Assembly (NCBI GenBank): GCA_963742345.1
Contig: CAVULO010000011.1
Span: 310,001 to 374,000, forward strand
DNA length: 64,000 bases
Reading direction: 5' to 3'
Origin: Pseudolabrys sp963742345
GTDB lineage: Bacteria > Pseudomonadota > Alphaproteobacteria > Rhizobiales > Xanthobacteraceae
Shown: positions 8,993-17,738 of the stretch, one piece after another
Numbering within the stretch: position 1 is the stretch's first letter
Layout: each line of letters opens with the position of its first letter
Translations under genes and position numbers: made by a program
The notes under the pieces: model-generated
What the model was told of the DNA's origin: nothing
Seen by the model: only the letters and a program-made list of their open reading frames with translations
The model's database searches: none

Positions 8993-9499
8993 ATGCGCAC
9001 GCATGTCGCTCTTGTTTTAGCGACCGCCGTCCTTGCAGGCGCTGTTTACTCAGCGAACGAAGCCTTGGCTCGTGGTGGCGGCGGCAACGGCCGAGGCGCC
9101 CACATGGGCATGAGTTCTGGTTTCCTTTGGCATGGGTCCATGTCGCACGTCGGTCACGGCATGCAAGGCCATAACCCTCACTTCCCCTCCCAGGGGCAAC
9201 ATTCACACGGAATGCGAGATTTTGACCGTAACAAGCGAGAGCATGCGGGTGCCCAAGGGCAATGGCATTCAGTCTCCGGCTCCGGAAGTCACGGGCATAA
9301 ATGGTCGAATATGCAGGGCGTGTGGCACAAGGCTTCCAACTCTGAAAACCACGGCCAGGGAAACAAATCGGCGGGTGGTGGCGGTGGCGGCAGCGATGGA
9401 GACATGCAAGGCGTGTGGCATCAAACGGAGCAATCCCGCGGCCGAGGATCCCAGCCACGGGGCTTGCATCGGGAATGGCAAGCCGGTGGGGAATTATAG
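8993..9499 (+). CDS. Exported His/Met/Gly-rich repeat protein
   Basis: I use the ATG at 8993, which opens a signal peptide (MRTHVALVLATAVLAGAVYS); the open frame also includes a TTG four codons upstream. The mature part is rich in His, Gly, Met and Ser and carries a short repeat: QGQWH (88-92), MQGVWHK (107-113) and MQGVWHQ (138-144), separated by Gly/Ser/His linkers. Such low-complexity His/Met composition suggests metal binding in the periplasm, but this is inference from composition only. An inverted repeat lies in the presumed promoter. No known domain is recognised. Confidence 0.55.
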   Translation: MRTHVALVLATAVLAGAVYSANEALARGGGGNGRGAHMGMSSGFLWHGSMSHVGHGMQGHNPHFPSQGQHSHGMRDFDRNKREHAGAQGQWHSVSGSGSHGHKWSNMQGVWHKASNSENHGQGNKSAGGGGGGSDGDMQGVWHQTEQSRGRGSQPRGLHREWQAGGEL

Positions 9500-9521
9500 G
9501 CAGCTATCGAAAAGATCAGCC

Positions 9522-10343
9522 TCACTTGGAAGCGGTACTTGTTCTTAATATCCCGGCAATCGCCTTCCACGTTTTATTTTTCAAATCGACCATTGGCGGA
9601 TTGTCCAGTTCTACGACAGTCTCAGTCCTCACGTTGCAGCCCACAACGAGACGGGAAATCTCGACTTCACCGTCGGTATAATACCGATCGCCTTCTCCAT
9701 TCCGGCCGACGAGGGTGGGGCCAACGCCGGAGACCTCATATATCGCTTCGACGACTTTCGCTGTTTTCAGGTCGTTGGTGAGCCCATCTCGCTCTGCGTC
9801 GATATCAGGCCCAATATGATGAGTGACCTGTCCCGTATAGCGGCTTAAGCCAACGTCACGGTCGAATGTCACCGAGCCGAGCCACACGGGGCGGCCTTCC
9901 TGTCCTTGCTTTAGCACTTCCCAAAAGCGCACATGGTGGCGTCGGTCTGCGCTGTCGCCGACGGGTTTTTCGAACGCAAGATCCTCGCGCCGCCCGTCGT
10001 AAAAAAGGCTGCTCACAGGCGCATCCCGGTAGGGTCTACGCAAGATAACGCTGCCGACGATCTCCACACTTGATCGGAATGTAATCGGATCCGCGGGATA
10101 CCACGCTGCCGCATGCATGGCACACAGTACATCTTCTCTGGTTCCGACCAGGCCTACATTAATCGGATCACCCGGAATATCCTGACCCGTCCGCGTCACC
10201 ATCGCACGCCCGGTGAGCCCCTTCTGGTGCTCGTAGTGAGTCCAAATGAGCGGGAGCACTATGTAGGCGATGATTCCGTAGGCGACGAGAATTGCCGCCA
10301 CCACAACGAGTGCAATTTTCAGTTTTGCACGGCGTCGCACCAT
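9522..10343 (-). CDS. LssY C-terminal domain-containing membrane-anchored protein
   Basis: The 273-residue product has one N-terminal membrane anchor (about 9-33, IALVVVAAILVAYGIIAYIV), then a domain with GDPINVGLVG, AAWYPADPIT, APVSSLFYDGRREDLAFEK and HHVRFWEV. This is the pattern of the LssY_C family, named for a Legionella secretion-locus protein. It lacks the PAP2 or DedA membrane domain found in longer members. The active part lies in the periplasm if the anchor is N-in. The function is unknown. It is followed on the same strand by no close partner. Confidence 0.7.
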   Translation of the reverse strand: MVRRRAKLKIALVVVAAILVAYGIIAYIVLPLIWTHYEHQKGLTGRAMVTRTGQDIPGDPINVGLVGTREDVLCAMHAAAWYPADPITFRSSVEIVGSVILRRPYRDAPVSSLFYDGRREDLAFEKPVGDSADRRHHVRFWEVLKQGQEGRPVWLGSVTFDRDVGLSRYTGQVTHHIGPDIDAERDGLTNDLKTAKVVEAIYEVSGVGPTLVGRNGEGDRYYTDGEVEISRLVVGCNVRTETVVELDNPPMVDLKNKTWKAIAGILRTSTASK

Positions 10344-10365
10344 CGGTTCACATCACCATCCCACA

Positions 10366-10674
10366 TTAGTCATTGGGCGGCCCAATCCCTGGTGGCGGGC
10401 CCGGGTTCTGCAATTGAAGGGGCAACAGACCTTGCGCGTTTTCTGATGACGGTGGGACCGGCGCCAACTGCGGCGCATTTCCAGCCGGATTTTGAATGCA
10501 TTCTCCGCCGATGCCGCTCAGTGTCTGCAGACATTGCTGCTGCGTGTAGTAGTTGCATTGAGTGGTTCCGTCATTGTCCATGATGGCACACCACGGAAGG
10601 TTCTGCGCGTAGGTTGGGTCGGCAACGAATACTGTTGTCGCCAAGAATATCGACAGTGTGAGCACGCTTCGCAT
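10366..10674 (-). CDS. DUF3551 exported protein
   Basis: After a signal peptide (MRSVLTLSIFLATTVFVADPTYA) the sequence NLPWCAIMDNDGTTQCNYYT, then QQCLQTLSGIGGECIQNP, is the DUF3551 signature with four conserved Cys residues that probably form two disulfides. The tail is Pro-rich (PGPPPGIGPP). The family is common in Bradyrhizobium-type genomes, often in many copies, and has no known function. It ends 22 nt from the LssY-domain gene start on the same strand. Confidence 0.8.
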   Translation of the reverse strand: MRSVLTLSIFLATTVFVADPTYAQNLPWCAIMDNDGTTQCNYYTQQQCLQTLSGIGGECIQNPAGNAPQLAPVPPSSENAQGLLPLQLQNPGPPPGIGPPND

Positions 10675-10723
10675 GACGATGCCTTTCGCTAGATCTTATC
10701 GTGTTATTCGGCCGGGACGGCAC

Positions 10724-11431
10724 TCATCGACCTCGTCCCTCGATTTCTAAACTCACCAGCCGCGCGAGCAGTGTTGCCGGATAAAGTTGGCCGATTATCG
10801 ATTCTACGTTGCACAGGCTGCGGGCCACAGGATGGACCGGAACGATATCTCCGTACCCGGTCGATGTCAGCGTTACAAAGCTGAAATAGATCAAGCTGCT
10901 TGTGGTTTTTGAATTGTCCGCCAGAACGAGCCCGCTAAACGCGTTCGAGGTCAAGAGTCCAACAAGTGTAAATAAGGACACAAACGCCATTGCTATCAGC
11001 AAATAAAGCAGCACCGCGCCGACAATGCGATGATAGTTGATCGACCCTGGACTAAATACTTTCCGGGCCACAACGAAGCCAAGAGTGAAGACGATGATGA
11101 ACCATGCAGCCGCGACGAGGTAGAGATCGTTTGCGAAGGGTTTGTACAGCCGCGCGATGATGACCACGATGTTCAATGAAAACGCGGCCAGGATCACGAA
11201 TGTTGCCGTTGGACTTGCGGAAATGACCAGAACGCCGGCGACCATGACCAGCCCAACGATCACGCCGAAGGCTTCGAATATGATAATTCCCGCGGCCTGA
11301 AACGGGGCGACGACGAACATCAGCAAGAGCAGCAGAACGGTCAGAACGCTGAGCAGACGATCGCTGTACTGCGCCTGTAATTGGCGAAGCCCGGATTGAC
11401 CGCCTGCGTGCGTCGCATTCTTCCCGGGCAT
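10724..11431 (-). CDS. Two-pore-helix-type potassium/ion channel family protein
   Basis: The 235-residue protein has about six hydrophobic segments (from 27 to 222) and ends with a pore loop TSTGYGDIVP (residues 189-198) that matches the K+ selectivity filter TxGYGD. It has no cytosolic RCK or cyclic-nucleotide domain. It probably conducts K+ or another monovalent cation across the inner membrane. It begins 7 nt after the stop of the upstream exported-protein gene, so the two are likely cotranscribed. The pore motif is seen; ion preference is known only for the family. Confidence 0.85.
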   Translation of the reverse strand: MPGKNATHAGGQSGLRQLQAQYSDRLLSVLTVLLLLLMFVVAPFQAAGIIIFEAFGVIVGLVMVAGVLVISASPTATFVILAAFSLNIVVIIARLYKPFANDLYLVAAAWFIIVFTLGFVVARKVFSPGSINYHRIVGAVLLYLLIAMAFVSLFTLVGLLTSNAFSGLVLADNSKTTSSLIYFSFVTLTSTGYGDIVPVHPVARSLCNVESIIGQLYPATLLARLVSLEIEGRGR

Positions 11432-11438
11432 TTGATTG

Positions 11439-11771
11439 CTATTCTTTGGGCAGGGATTTTACGTCCTTCGCCATTTGAAGGCAGGTCAGGAGTTCGACAT
11501 AGCTCTGGGTGCCGGCGATATCGCCCACCATTTTGGTGCATCTGGCCCTGCTTTCCGGCGCGAACTGTGTCCACTGGCTGACGAGTGCTGTCCGGGCATT
11601 TTGTTCGTCGGTCATACAGCCTGCCGGATTGCCGCCGCCTTGATAGGCCTGTACGTCGACCTTGCAGTTTTTTCGGATATCAAATGTCGGCACTTCATCG
11701 GCAACCGCAGAGTGCACCTGCGCGCCGAGAGATATCGTGGCTAGTGCAACCAACATCGCGAGCTTTGTCAT
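11439..11771 (-). CDS. Conserved exported protein upstream of the channel gene
   Basis: The ATG at 11771 follows GGAGATCGAAC. A signal peptide (MTKLAMLVALATISLGAQVHS) precedes an 89-residue mature chain with FDIRKNCKVDVQAYQGG, GCMTDEQNAR and LLTCLQMAKD, including four Cys residues. Close relatives exist as hypothetical proteins in Bradyrhizobium-like genomes to my knowledge, without function. The stop lies 7 nt before the ion channel start, which suggests joint expression and possibly a periplasmic accessory role. Confidence 0.7.
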   Translation of the reverse strand: MTKLAMLVALATISLGAQVHSAVADEVPTFDIRKNCKVDVQAYQGGGNPAGCMTDEQNARTALVSQWTQFAPESRARCTKMVGDIAGTQSYVELLTCLQMAKDVKSLPKE

Positions 11772-12208
11772 GTTCGATCTCCAGCCCAGGAAGCCGACAT
11801 TGTAACTTGAAATCGGCCCCGAAGCACGCTCCAGGCCGTCGGGACTCAAGGACGCCCGCAAATTGGCGCAGTTCGTTTAATCTCATGCCCTAGCGAGGTT
11901 GCGTTGAACGACCTGACGGTCATCGCTCGTCAACTGCGTCGGCCCGAGTTTGAAGGTCAGCTCGCGTGTTCAGGCTATTCGGCGTCCGGCACCTGATACG
12001 ACCCAATTTTGAGATTCAGCAAAGATCGTATGCAATAGCGTGGCATCGACGAACGGAGCCACGGAAGACACTATTGCGTGTTTCGCATACCTGATAAACG
12101 GAGGAATCAACAAAGCGAGCCCAGAACAGTGACTCCAAGCCGGAGGATAGGGATACCGTGTCGGATATGCTACAAATGGCTATAAGAGCGTAACTAGTCG
12201 GGGGTGGT
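11772..12208. other. Intergenic region, no gene seen
   Basis: This 437-bp spacer between divergent genes has no reading frame with a ribosome site and coding character. It presumably holds the promoters of the exported-protein/channel pair and of the outer-membrane-like gene. I see no tRNA, repeat or riboswitch pattern in it. Confidence 0.5.
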
Positions 12209-13144
12209 ATGTACTTTCCGTTCACGCGCAGGTCGATTGAATCGATAGCGGCACTTGCGATTGCAGTTGCCTTCTCCGGCATCGCAGTTGCTGCCGATGT
12301 TGCGATGCCGACCAAGGCGCCCGTCGCGCGGCCACCCGCAATCGATACCTGGACATTCAGCGCCACACCCTACGCTTGGGTCCCGTTGCTTAACGGATCT
12401 ACGACGGTCAAAGGCCGCACCGCCGATGTCAATGTCGACTTCAATGATCTGATGGATCTCGTGCGCCGTTCAGAAATTCCGAAAGATCTTTTTGCATTGA
12501 TGGGATATCTCGAAGCGCGCAATGGCCGCCTCTCTCTTTTCACCGACTTGGTCTACTTGAAGATAGGATTGAACGGGAGCATGGCCCGCTCGCGCGGCGT
12601 TGACGAACTCAACGCGACAGTAGGTGCATCTGCGGGCTTGAAGTTCGAGATGTTCATTGCCGAGTTGGCAGCCGCGTATGAGGTTGCACGATGGGGAGCA
12701 ACCGGCGCGCCGGGCTCCGGCACTGCCATCGATGTTATCGGCGGCGCGCGCGGATGGTGGCAGAAAGCTGATGCCAGCCTGGCGTTCTCAGGTACCGTCA
12801 ATATTGGCGACCTTACGCGCAACGCGGACGGGACGCTCTCGGCATCCAAGAGCGTCGGCTGGGTCGATCCGCTGGTCGGCCTGCGGCTCCGCCACCAATT
12901 TGCGCCAGGGCTGAATTTTGTTGCGAGCGGCGATGTCGGCGGGTTCGGCGTCGGCAGCAAGTTCTCATGGCAGGCACTTGCCGCCCTCAATTACGATTTC
13001 TGCGTCCGCAACAACGTCACCTGGAGCGGCATGCTCGGTTACAAGGCGTTGTTCGTCGATTACTCGCAAGGGTCTGGTCTCACCCACTACGAATACGACA
13101 TGACCATGCACGGTCCGATATTCGGTATCACGGCTCGATTTTAG
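12209..13144 (+). CDS. Outer membrane beta-barrel-like protein
   Basis: The 311-residue product has a signal peptide (about 1-29, ending AVA-AD), then TWTFSATPYAWVPLLNG and many alternating amphipathic strands (VGWVDPLVGLRLRHQFAPG, ALNYDF, GLTHYEYDMTMHGPIFG) and ends in a short strand with terminal Phe (TARF), a hallmark of outer membrane barrel proteins. GGGGGTGGT precedes the ATG. The repeated 'TPYAWVP' start is seen in uncharacterised alphaproteobacterial barrels. The function is unknown. A lipoprotein hydrolase gene follows after about 16 nt and may share its transcript. Confidence 0.65.
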   Translation: MYFPFTRRSIESIAALAIAVAFSGIAVAADVAMPTKAPVARPPAIDTWTFSATPYAWVPLLNGSTTVKGRTADVNVDFNDLMDLVRRSEIPKDLFALMGYLEARNGRLSLFTDLVYLKIGLNGSMARSRGVDELNATVGASAGLKFEMFIAELAAAYEVARWGATGAPGSGTAIDVIGGARGWWQKADASLAFSGTVNIGDLTRNADGTLSASKSVGWVDPLVGLRLRHQFAPGLNFVASGDVGGFGVGSKFSWQALAALNYDFCVRNNVTWSGMLGYKALFVDYSQGSGLTHYEYDMTMHGPIFGITARF

Positions 13145-13160
13145 TCGCGTATCGGTGAGT

Positions 13161-14204
13161 ATGATGTCCCAGGTGAGGTACTTCTTGACGCCAGCCAGCA
13201 TCGGCCTCGCGCTGGCATTGGGCGCGTGCGCCGGCCGGCCGTTACAAGGCGTGCTGGTTCCAGTCGCGCAATCCGCTGAAGGCACGTCCAAGGTACAGGT
13301 GCTCGCTGCCACAACGAGACAGCGTTCAACTGCCGATGCAGGCGAGATGTTCAACGGCGAGCGGGCCGATAGCGTATCCTACGCTGCTGTTACCGTTTCA
13401 ATTCCACCTGACAGCACCAGAAAGAGTGGCGAAATCCAATGGCCTGAATCGCTTCCCGGCGATCCTCGTCACGATTTTGTGACGGTTTCAGCGGACTACA
13501 TCGACAAACAGCAACTCTCCACCGCCGTAACTGCCACAGCGAAGCAGACCGGCCGCAGCAAAGTGCTCGTCTTCGTACATGGCTTCAACAACCGGTTCGA
13601 CGATGCCGTTTACCGGTTTGCTCAAATTGTCCACGACGCGAAAGCGCAAGGCATTCCTGTCTTATTTACCTGGCCATCCCGCGGCGAAACGAAACTGCGT
13701 GCCTATACCTATGACCGGGAGAGTGCAAATTATTCGCGCGATGCTTTTGAGCAATTGCTTACAATGCTCGCTGCCAATCCAAACGTAAAAGAAATCAACA
13801 TCGTGGCGCACTCAATGGGAAATTGGGTCACGCTTGAAACGTTGCGGGGACTGTCAATCCGGAGCGGAAAGATTGGTAACAAGATCAAGAACGTATTTCT
13901 GGTAGCGCCCGATGTCGACGTTGACGTGTTCCGTACCCAAATCCAGAGAATGGGCACCTCCAGACCGCGATTTGCGCTCTTCCTTTCTCAGGACGACAAA
14001 GCGCTTGGGTTATCGCAGGCTATATGGGGTGGAGTCCCGCGTATCGGTGAAATCAATCCAGAGCAGGAACCGTATCAAAGTGAATTGAAGCGGGAGAATA
14101 TCGAGGTCTTTGATCTGACAACGCTGAAAGGTGGAGCGCACGACAGAGCGTTCGAAGATATCACAGAAGTTATGGTGATGCTTAAAGCGCGGAACGGCGA
14201 GTGA
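13161..14204 (+). CDS. DUF900-type alpha/beta-hydrolase lipoprotein
   Basis: The lipobox LGAC places the acylated Cys near residue 23. The catalytic domain shows the oxyanion segment VFVHGFNN and the nucleophile elbow AHSMGNW (Ser about 218), with LVAPDVD carrying a likely acid and HDRAFED a likely His. This is the DUF900 branch of alpha/beta hydrolases, probably a lipid or ester hydrolase anchored to an envelope membrane. The start could be either of the tandem ATGs at 13161 or 13164; GGTGAG lies just upstream. It lies close downstream of the barrel gene. Confidence 0.8.
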   Translation: MMSQVRYFLTPASIGLALALGACAGRPLQGVLVPVAQSAEGTSKVQVLAATTRQRSTADAGEMFNGERADSVSYAAVTVSIPPDSTRKSGEIQWPESLPGDPRHDFVTVSADYIDKQQLSTAVTATAKQTGRSKVLVFVHGFNNRFDDAVYRFAQIVHDAKAQGIPVLFTWPSRGETKLRAYTYDRESANYSRDAFEQLLTMLAANPNVKEINIVAHSMGNWVTLETLRGLSIRSGKIGNKIKNVFLVAPDVDVDVFRTQIQRMGTSRPRFALFLSQDDKALGLSQAIWGGVPRIGEINPEQEPYQSELKRENIEVFDLTTLKGGAHDRAFEDITEVMVMLKARNGE

Positions 14205-14236
14205 TCTGAGAATTTTTCTCTTAAGGCTGTAGCTTG

Positions 14237-15523
14237 ATGTTCGTGGAACAAAAATTTTTGCAATGGCTTACTTTTGCTGCCTTTGTCGTGATTTTGCTCG
14301 GTGCGGGCATTTTCATTTTTGTGACGTTACCGCCACGCACAATTGTGATGGCCACGGGCCCCGAAGGGGGCGCCAATCACGAGCTGGGCATCCGTTATCG
14401 CGAAATTCTGGCCAAAGCAGGTGTGAGGCTGCGGCTGCTGCCAACAACGGGCGGCCTGGAAAATCTGGCACGGCTGCGCGATCCCCGGTCGGGGGTCGGC
14501 GTCGCATTCGAGCAGGGTGGTACCACGACCAGGATGGAATCGCCCGATCTAGAGTCGCTGGGTACCGTTTTCTATGAACCGTTATGGCTTTTCTACCGAG
14601 GTGACGTTGGAGCAAATATTCAAACGTTACGTGGGCGACGACTTTCGATCGGTCCTGAAGGAAGCGCCGGCCGGGCGCTCGCGCTGGAAGTCCTTAAAAG
14701 GACCAAGGTCGAAATTGGCGAGCTATTAGGGCTTCCGCCACAGGTGGCCGCCGAAAAACTAATGGCCGGCGAAATCGACGCAGCGTTCATTGTTACCGGC
14801 TGGGAGTCCCCCGTCGTGCGGCGCATCCTCACTGCCAAGGGCATCGAGGTTGCGAGCGTTCCGCGCGCTGACGCCTACGTCGCGCTTTATCCTTTTTTGA
14901 ACAAGTTAACGCTGCCCGCCGGCGTTGCCGATCTTGCGGCGAACCGGCCCCCCGCAGATGTCGTGCTGTTGGCGCCCAAGGCTAGTCTTGCCGTGCGCGC
15001 CGACCTGCATCCAGCTATCCAGCATCTATTGCTCAACGCTGCCGTGCAGATCCATTCCCAGCCGGGGATCTTCCAGAAGGCCGGACAATTTCCTGCGGCC
15101 GAATCGATCGATCTTCCACTGAGCGACGAAGCACAACGTTTTTACAAAAACGGGCGACCCTTCCTTCAAGAACAACTCCCATTCTGGATGGCTGCGATGG
15201 TCGAACGGATGCTTGTCGTTCTCGTTCCATTGGCGGCCCTGCTATACCCGTTGTTCAAGCTTCTTCCGCAGATGTACGACTGGATTATGCAATCCAGGAT
15301 ACGGCGGCTGTACGATGAAATGCGGTCAATCGAGAGCGGGATGGAGTCCAAAGGACCGGAGAATGATCCCGATGCAATAAGGGCCAGACTTGACCAGCTC
15401 GATCAGCGTGCAAACCAGCTAAGGTTGCCAACTATATACGCAAGCATGTTGTATACGCTGCGAAGTCATTTAAATCTTGTGCGCGCGCGTCTGGCAACGA
15501 GTCCTGATCGGAAGCCTGACTGA
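14237..15523 (+). CDS. TAXI-family TRAP solute-binding protein, membrane anchored
   Basis: The ATG at 14237 opens an N-terminal membrane segment (about 12-32) rather than a cleavable signal, followed by the TAXI core: VMATGPEGGANHELG, LPTTGGLENL and VGVAFEQGG. A second hydrophobic segment near 325-345 (MLVVLVPLAALLYPLFKLLP) is followed by a charged cytoplasmic tail with coiled-coil character. TAXI proteins normally feed a DctQM-type fused permease, which is absent here. The C-terminal anchor and tail suggest a signalling or scaffold role rather than simple transport; that is inference. Confidence 0.8.
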   Translation: MFVEQKFLQWLTFAAFVVILLGAGIFIFVTLPPRTIVMATGPEGGANHELGIRYREILAKAGVRLRLLPTTGGLENLARLRDPRSGVGVAFEQGGTTTRMESPDLESLGTVFYEPLWLFYRGDVGANIQTLRGRRLSIGPEGSAGRALALEVLKRTKVEIGELLGLPPQVAAEKLMAGEIDAAFIVTGWESPVVRRILTAKGIEVASVPRADAYVALYPFLNKLTLPAGVADLAANRPPADVVLLAPKASLAVRADLHPAIQHLLLNAAVQIHSQPGIFQKAGQFPAAESIDLPLSDEAQRFYKNGRPFLQEQLPFWMAAMVERMLVVLVPLAALLYPLFKLLPQMYDWIMQSRIRRLYDEMRSIESGMESKGPENDPDAIRARLDQLDQRANQLRLPTIYASMLYTLRSHLNLVRARLATSPDRKPD

Positions 15524-15532
15524 AAAAAGATT

Positions 15533-16453
15533 TCAGCCTGCCTTGCGTCGCCGGGCTGCCGGTGTTGGTTTCCTGGCCTCTTCTTTTGCGGCCTTTTTTC
15601 CGGAGATTGAGAACAGCATCTCTTTTTGGCCTTCGATCCGTTTGGCGCGTTTCGTCTGTTGCTTGCGGCCCGGTTGCCGTTCTTCCTTCACGCTCCGACG
15701 CAATGCATCCATGAGATTGATGACCTTTGCAGGCGCGCGCTCCCTCGGAGCCTCGATCTTGATGCCTTTGGATTTCTTCTCGATCAGCTCCTTGAGTGCG
15801 GCTTCGTAGTGGTCTTCAAACTTTTCCGGATCGAAGTGTCCGGATTTTGTTTCGACAATGTGCTTTGCCAAATCCATCATGTCCTTGCCGACCTTCAAAT
15901 TCGGGATGTCATCGAAATATTCTTTTTCATCCCGAACCTCGTAGGGATATCGCAACAGCGTTCCCATGATGCCTTTACCGCGCGGTTGCATCGCGATGAT
16001 GTGCTCCCGGCTTGTCAGCACGACACGGCCGAGCGCAACCATATTCATCTTATCGATGATATCGCGGATGACGACGAATGCATCCTGACCCACTTTGCCA
16101 TCGGGAGCGATGTAGTACGGGCGGATATTGTAGAGGTCGTCGATTTCAGACTTTGGAACAAACTCATCGATCTCGATCGTCTTGGTGCTTTCAAGCGCGA
16201 TCGATTCAAGCTCGTCATCGTCAACCTCGACGTATTGGCCCTTGGCAATCTGATAGCCTTTGACAATGTTTTCTGATTCCACCTCGTCTCCGGTATCCTC
16301 ATCGATCTTGCGATAACGGATACGGTTGCCCGTTTCCTTATTGATCTGATTGAAACTGACCTTCTCGCGCTCACTTGTGGCGGGAAAAAGCTGAATGGGG
16401 CAAGACACGAGCGAAAGGCGTAGAAAGCCCTTCCAATATGCGCGCGGGGCCAT
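15533..16453 (-). CDS. ku: Ku protein, non-homologous end joining
   Basis: The 306-residue protein begins MAPRAYWKGFLRLSLVSCPI, the typical bacterial Ku entry, and carries SFNQINKETGNRIRYRK, GYQIAKGQYV, RPYYIAPDGK and LTSREHIIAMQPRGKG of the Ku ring. The Lys/Arg-rich tail (about 255-306) matches the extension that binds LigD or DNA. Ku homodimers bind double-strand ends and recruit LigD. AGGAG lies before the ATG at 16453. No ligD is in this window, so the partner must be elsewhere. It is convergent with the TAXI gene, only 9 nt apart. Confidence 0.95.
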   Translation of the reverse strand: MAPRAYWKGFLRLSLVSCPIQLFPATSEREKVSFNQINKETGNRIRYRKIDEDTGDEVESENIVKGYQIAKGQYVEVDDDELESIALESTKTIEIDEFVPKSEIDDLYNIRPYYIAPDGKVGQDAFVVIRDIIDKMNMVALGRVVLTSREHIIAMQPRGKGIMGTLLRYPYEVRDEKEYFDDIPNLKVGKDMMDLAKHIVETKSGHFDPEKFEDHYEAALKELIEKKSKGIKIEAPRERAPAKVINLMDALRRSVKEERQPGRKQQTKRAKRIEGQKEMLFSISGKKAAKEEARKPTPAARRRKAG

Positions 16454-16634
16454 GAGCAACTCCTACACAACGAACAGAATCCTAGTGTAGTCGTTCACGG
16501 CCAATCTTGCATCGTTCTGGGCCGCATCCGTTCTCAGTCCGTTCCGCTAAAAGCGGGAAAGTGTCTGGCTTGTTTTCGCTATAATGGTGAATCTGGAACC
16601 CAACGTCTGCGCAAAACAACAGGGAGCCGGGACC

Positions 16635-17624
16635 ATGACCAAGACTCTGTTTGCTGCTCAGCTCAAGCGAGCGGCTTTCATTCTTGCATTGGCGGTAACG
16701 CTTGCAGCGCCGCCTTGGCGCGTCGCAGGAGCGGAGGACTACCCCTCGCGCGTCATCTCGTTGGTGGTGGCATTTCCCGCCGGTGGTGGCGTCGATACCG
16801 TCGGCCGCGTGATTGCGCAGAAACTCGCCGACGCACTCGGCGAGCAGGTCATCGTCGTCAATCGCCCTGGTGCTGGCTCCGTGATCGGCACGCGCGACGT
16901 CGCGAGGGCACAGGCGGACGGCTACACACTGCTTTTGCTGGTCACCGGCGCGGGCCTTCCGGCAAATCCCGGCTACGACATGGCAAAGGATTTCGCGCCG
17001 GTTGGTCTGATTGCATCTGTTCCGATCGTCATCATGTCCAACCCGTCGGTGCCTGCAAAGTCACTGGCTGAGGTGATAGCGCTTGCGAAGAAAGACGGCG
17101 ACAAGCTCACGGTCGGTACGCCACCGGCGCCCACGCTGAATTATTTCGGCGCCGAGCAATTCAAGGCAATGACGGGGACCAACATTACGATCGTGACCTA
17201 TAAAGGGACGGGGCCACTTACCAATGATCTCGTCGGCGGCCATGTCATGCTCGCCTTCAACACGCTGCCGCCGGCAATCGGCAATATCCAGGCCGGCAAG
17301 CTTCGCGCCATTGCTGTCGGCTCACCGGGGCGCATGGCCGCGATACCCGATGTTCCAACCATTGCCGAGGCCGGCCTGCCGGGCCTCGAGATTGTCCAGT
17401 ATTACGGTTTGGTCGCGCCGGCCGGCACCCCCCAGCCGATCATCGAGCGGTTGAACAGGGAGCTGCGCAAAATAGTGACCTCGGAAGACATGAAGAAGCG
17501 CCTGCTCGATGCCGGGGGCGATCCACTCGCGAGTACACCGGCGGAATACGCGCAGAATATCCAGCGCGAAGAGGGCAAATGGCTGGCGGTGATCAAGAAG
17601 CTCGGGCTCGTCGTCAACTATTGA
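16635..17624 (+). CDS. Tripartite tricarboxylate transporter (Bug/TctC-type) solute-binding protein
   Basis: The ATG at 16635 follows GGGAGCCGGGACC; earlier in-frame codons lack a ribosome site. After a signal peptide (about 1-34) the mature part starts DYPSRVISLVVAFPAGGGVD and contains VVNRPGAGSVIGTRDVARA and YDLVGGHVML-type segments diagnostic of Bug proteins. These bind carboxylates or aromatic acids in the periplasm. No TctA or TctB gene is near, which is common for Bug proteins, many of which are orphan sensors. A stem-loop follows the stop. Confidence 0.9.
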   Translation: MTKTLFAAQLKRAAFILALAVTLAAPPWRVAGAEDYPSRVISLVVAFPAGGGVDTVGRVIAQKLADALGEQVIVVNRPGAGSVIGTRDVARAQADGYTLLLLVTGAGLPANPGYDMAKDFAPVGLIASVPIVIMSNPSVPAKSLAEVIALAKKDGDKLTVGTPPAPTLNYFGAEQFKAMTGTNITIVTYKGTGPLTNDLVGGHVMLAFNTLPPAIGNIQAGKLRAIAVGSPGRMAAIPDVPTIAEAGLPGLEIVQYYGLVAPAGTPQPIIERLNRELRKIVTSEDMKKRLLDAGGDPLASTPAEYAQNIQREEGKWLAVIKKLGLVVNY

Positions 17625-17665
17625 ATTATTTCTCCGCAATCGCGTCGCGCTAGCCGCTCACGACC

Positions 17666-17688
17666 CCCGCCTGTATAGTTCAGGCGGG
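17666..17688 (+). terminator. Stem-loop after the Bug gene
   Basis: CCCGCCTG pairs perfectly with CAGGCGGG around a 7-nt loop (TATAGTT), 41 nt after the stop. There is no U-run, so it may terminate weakly or stabilise the 3' end. Confidence 0.5.
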
Positions 17689-17738
17689 CTTAAGGACACA
17701 GGACAACGTCCATATTACAGACGCTAAGGGGGGATGCG

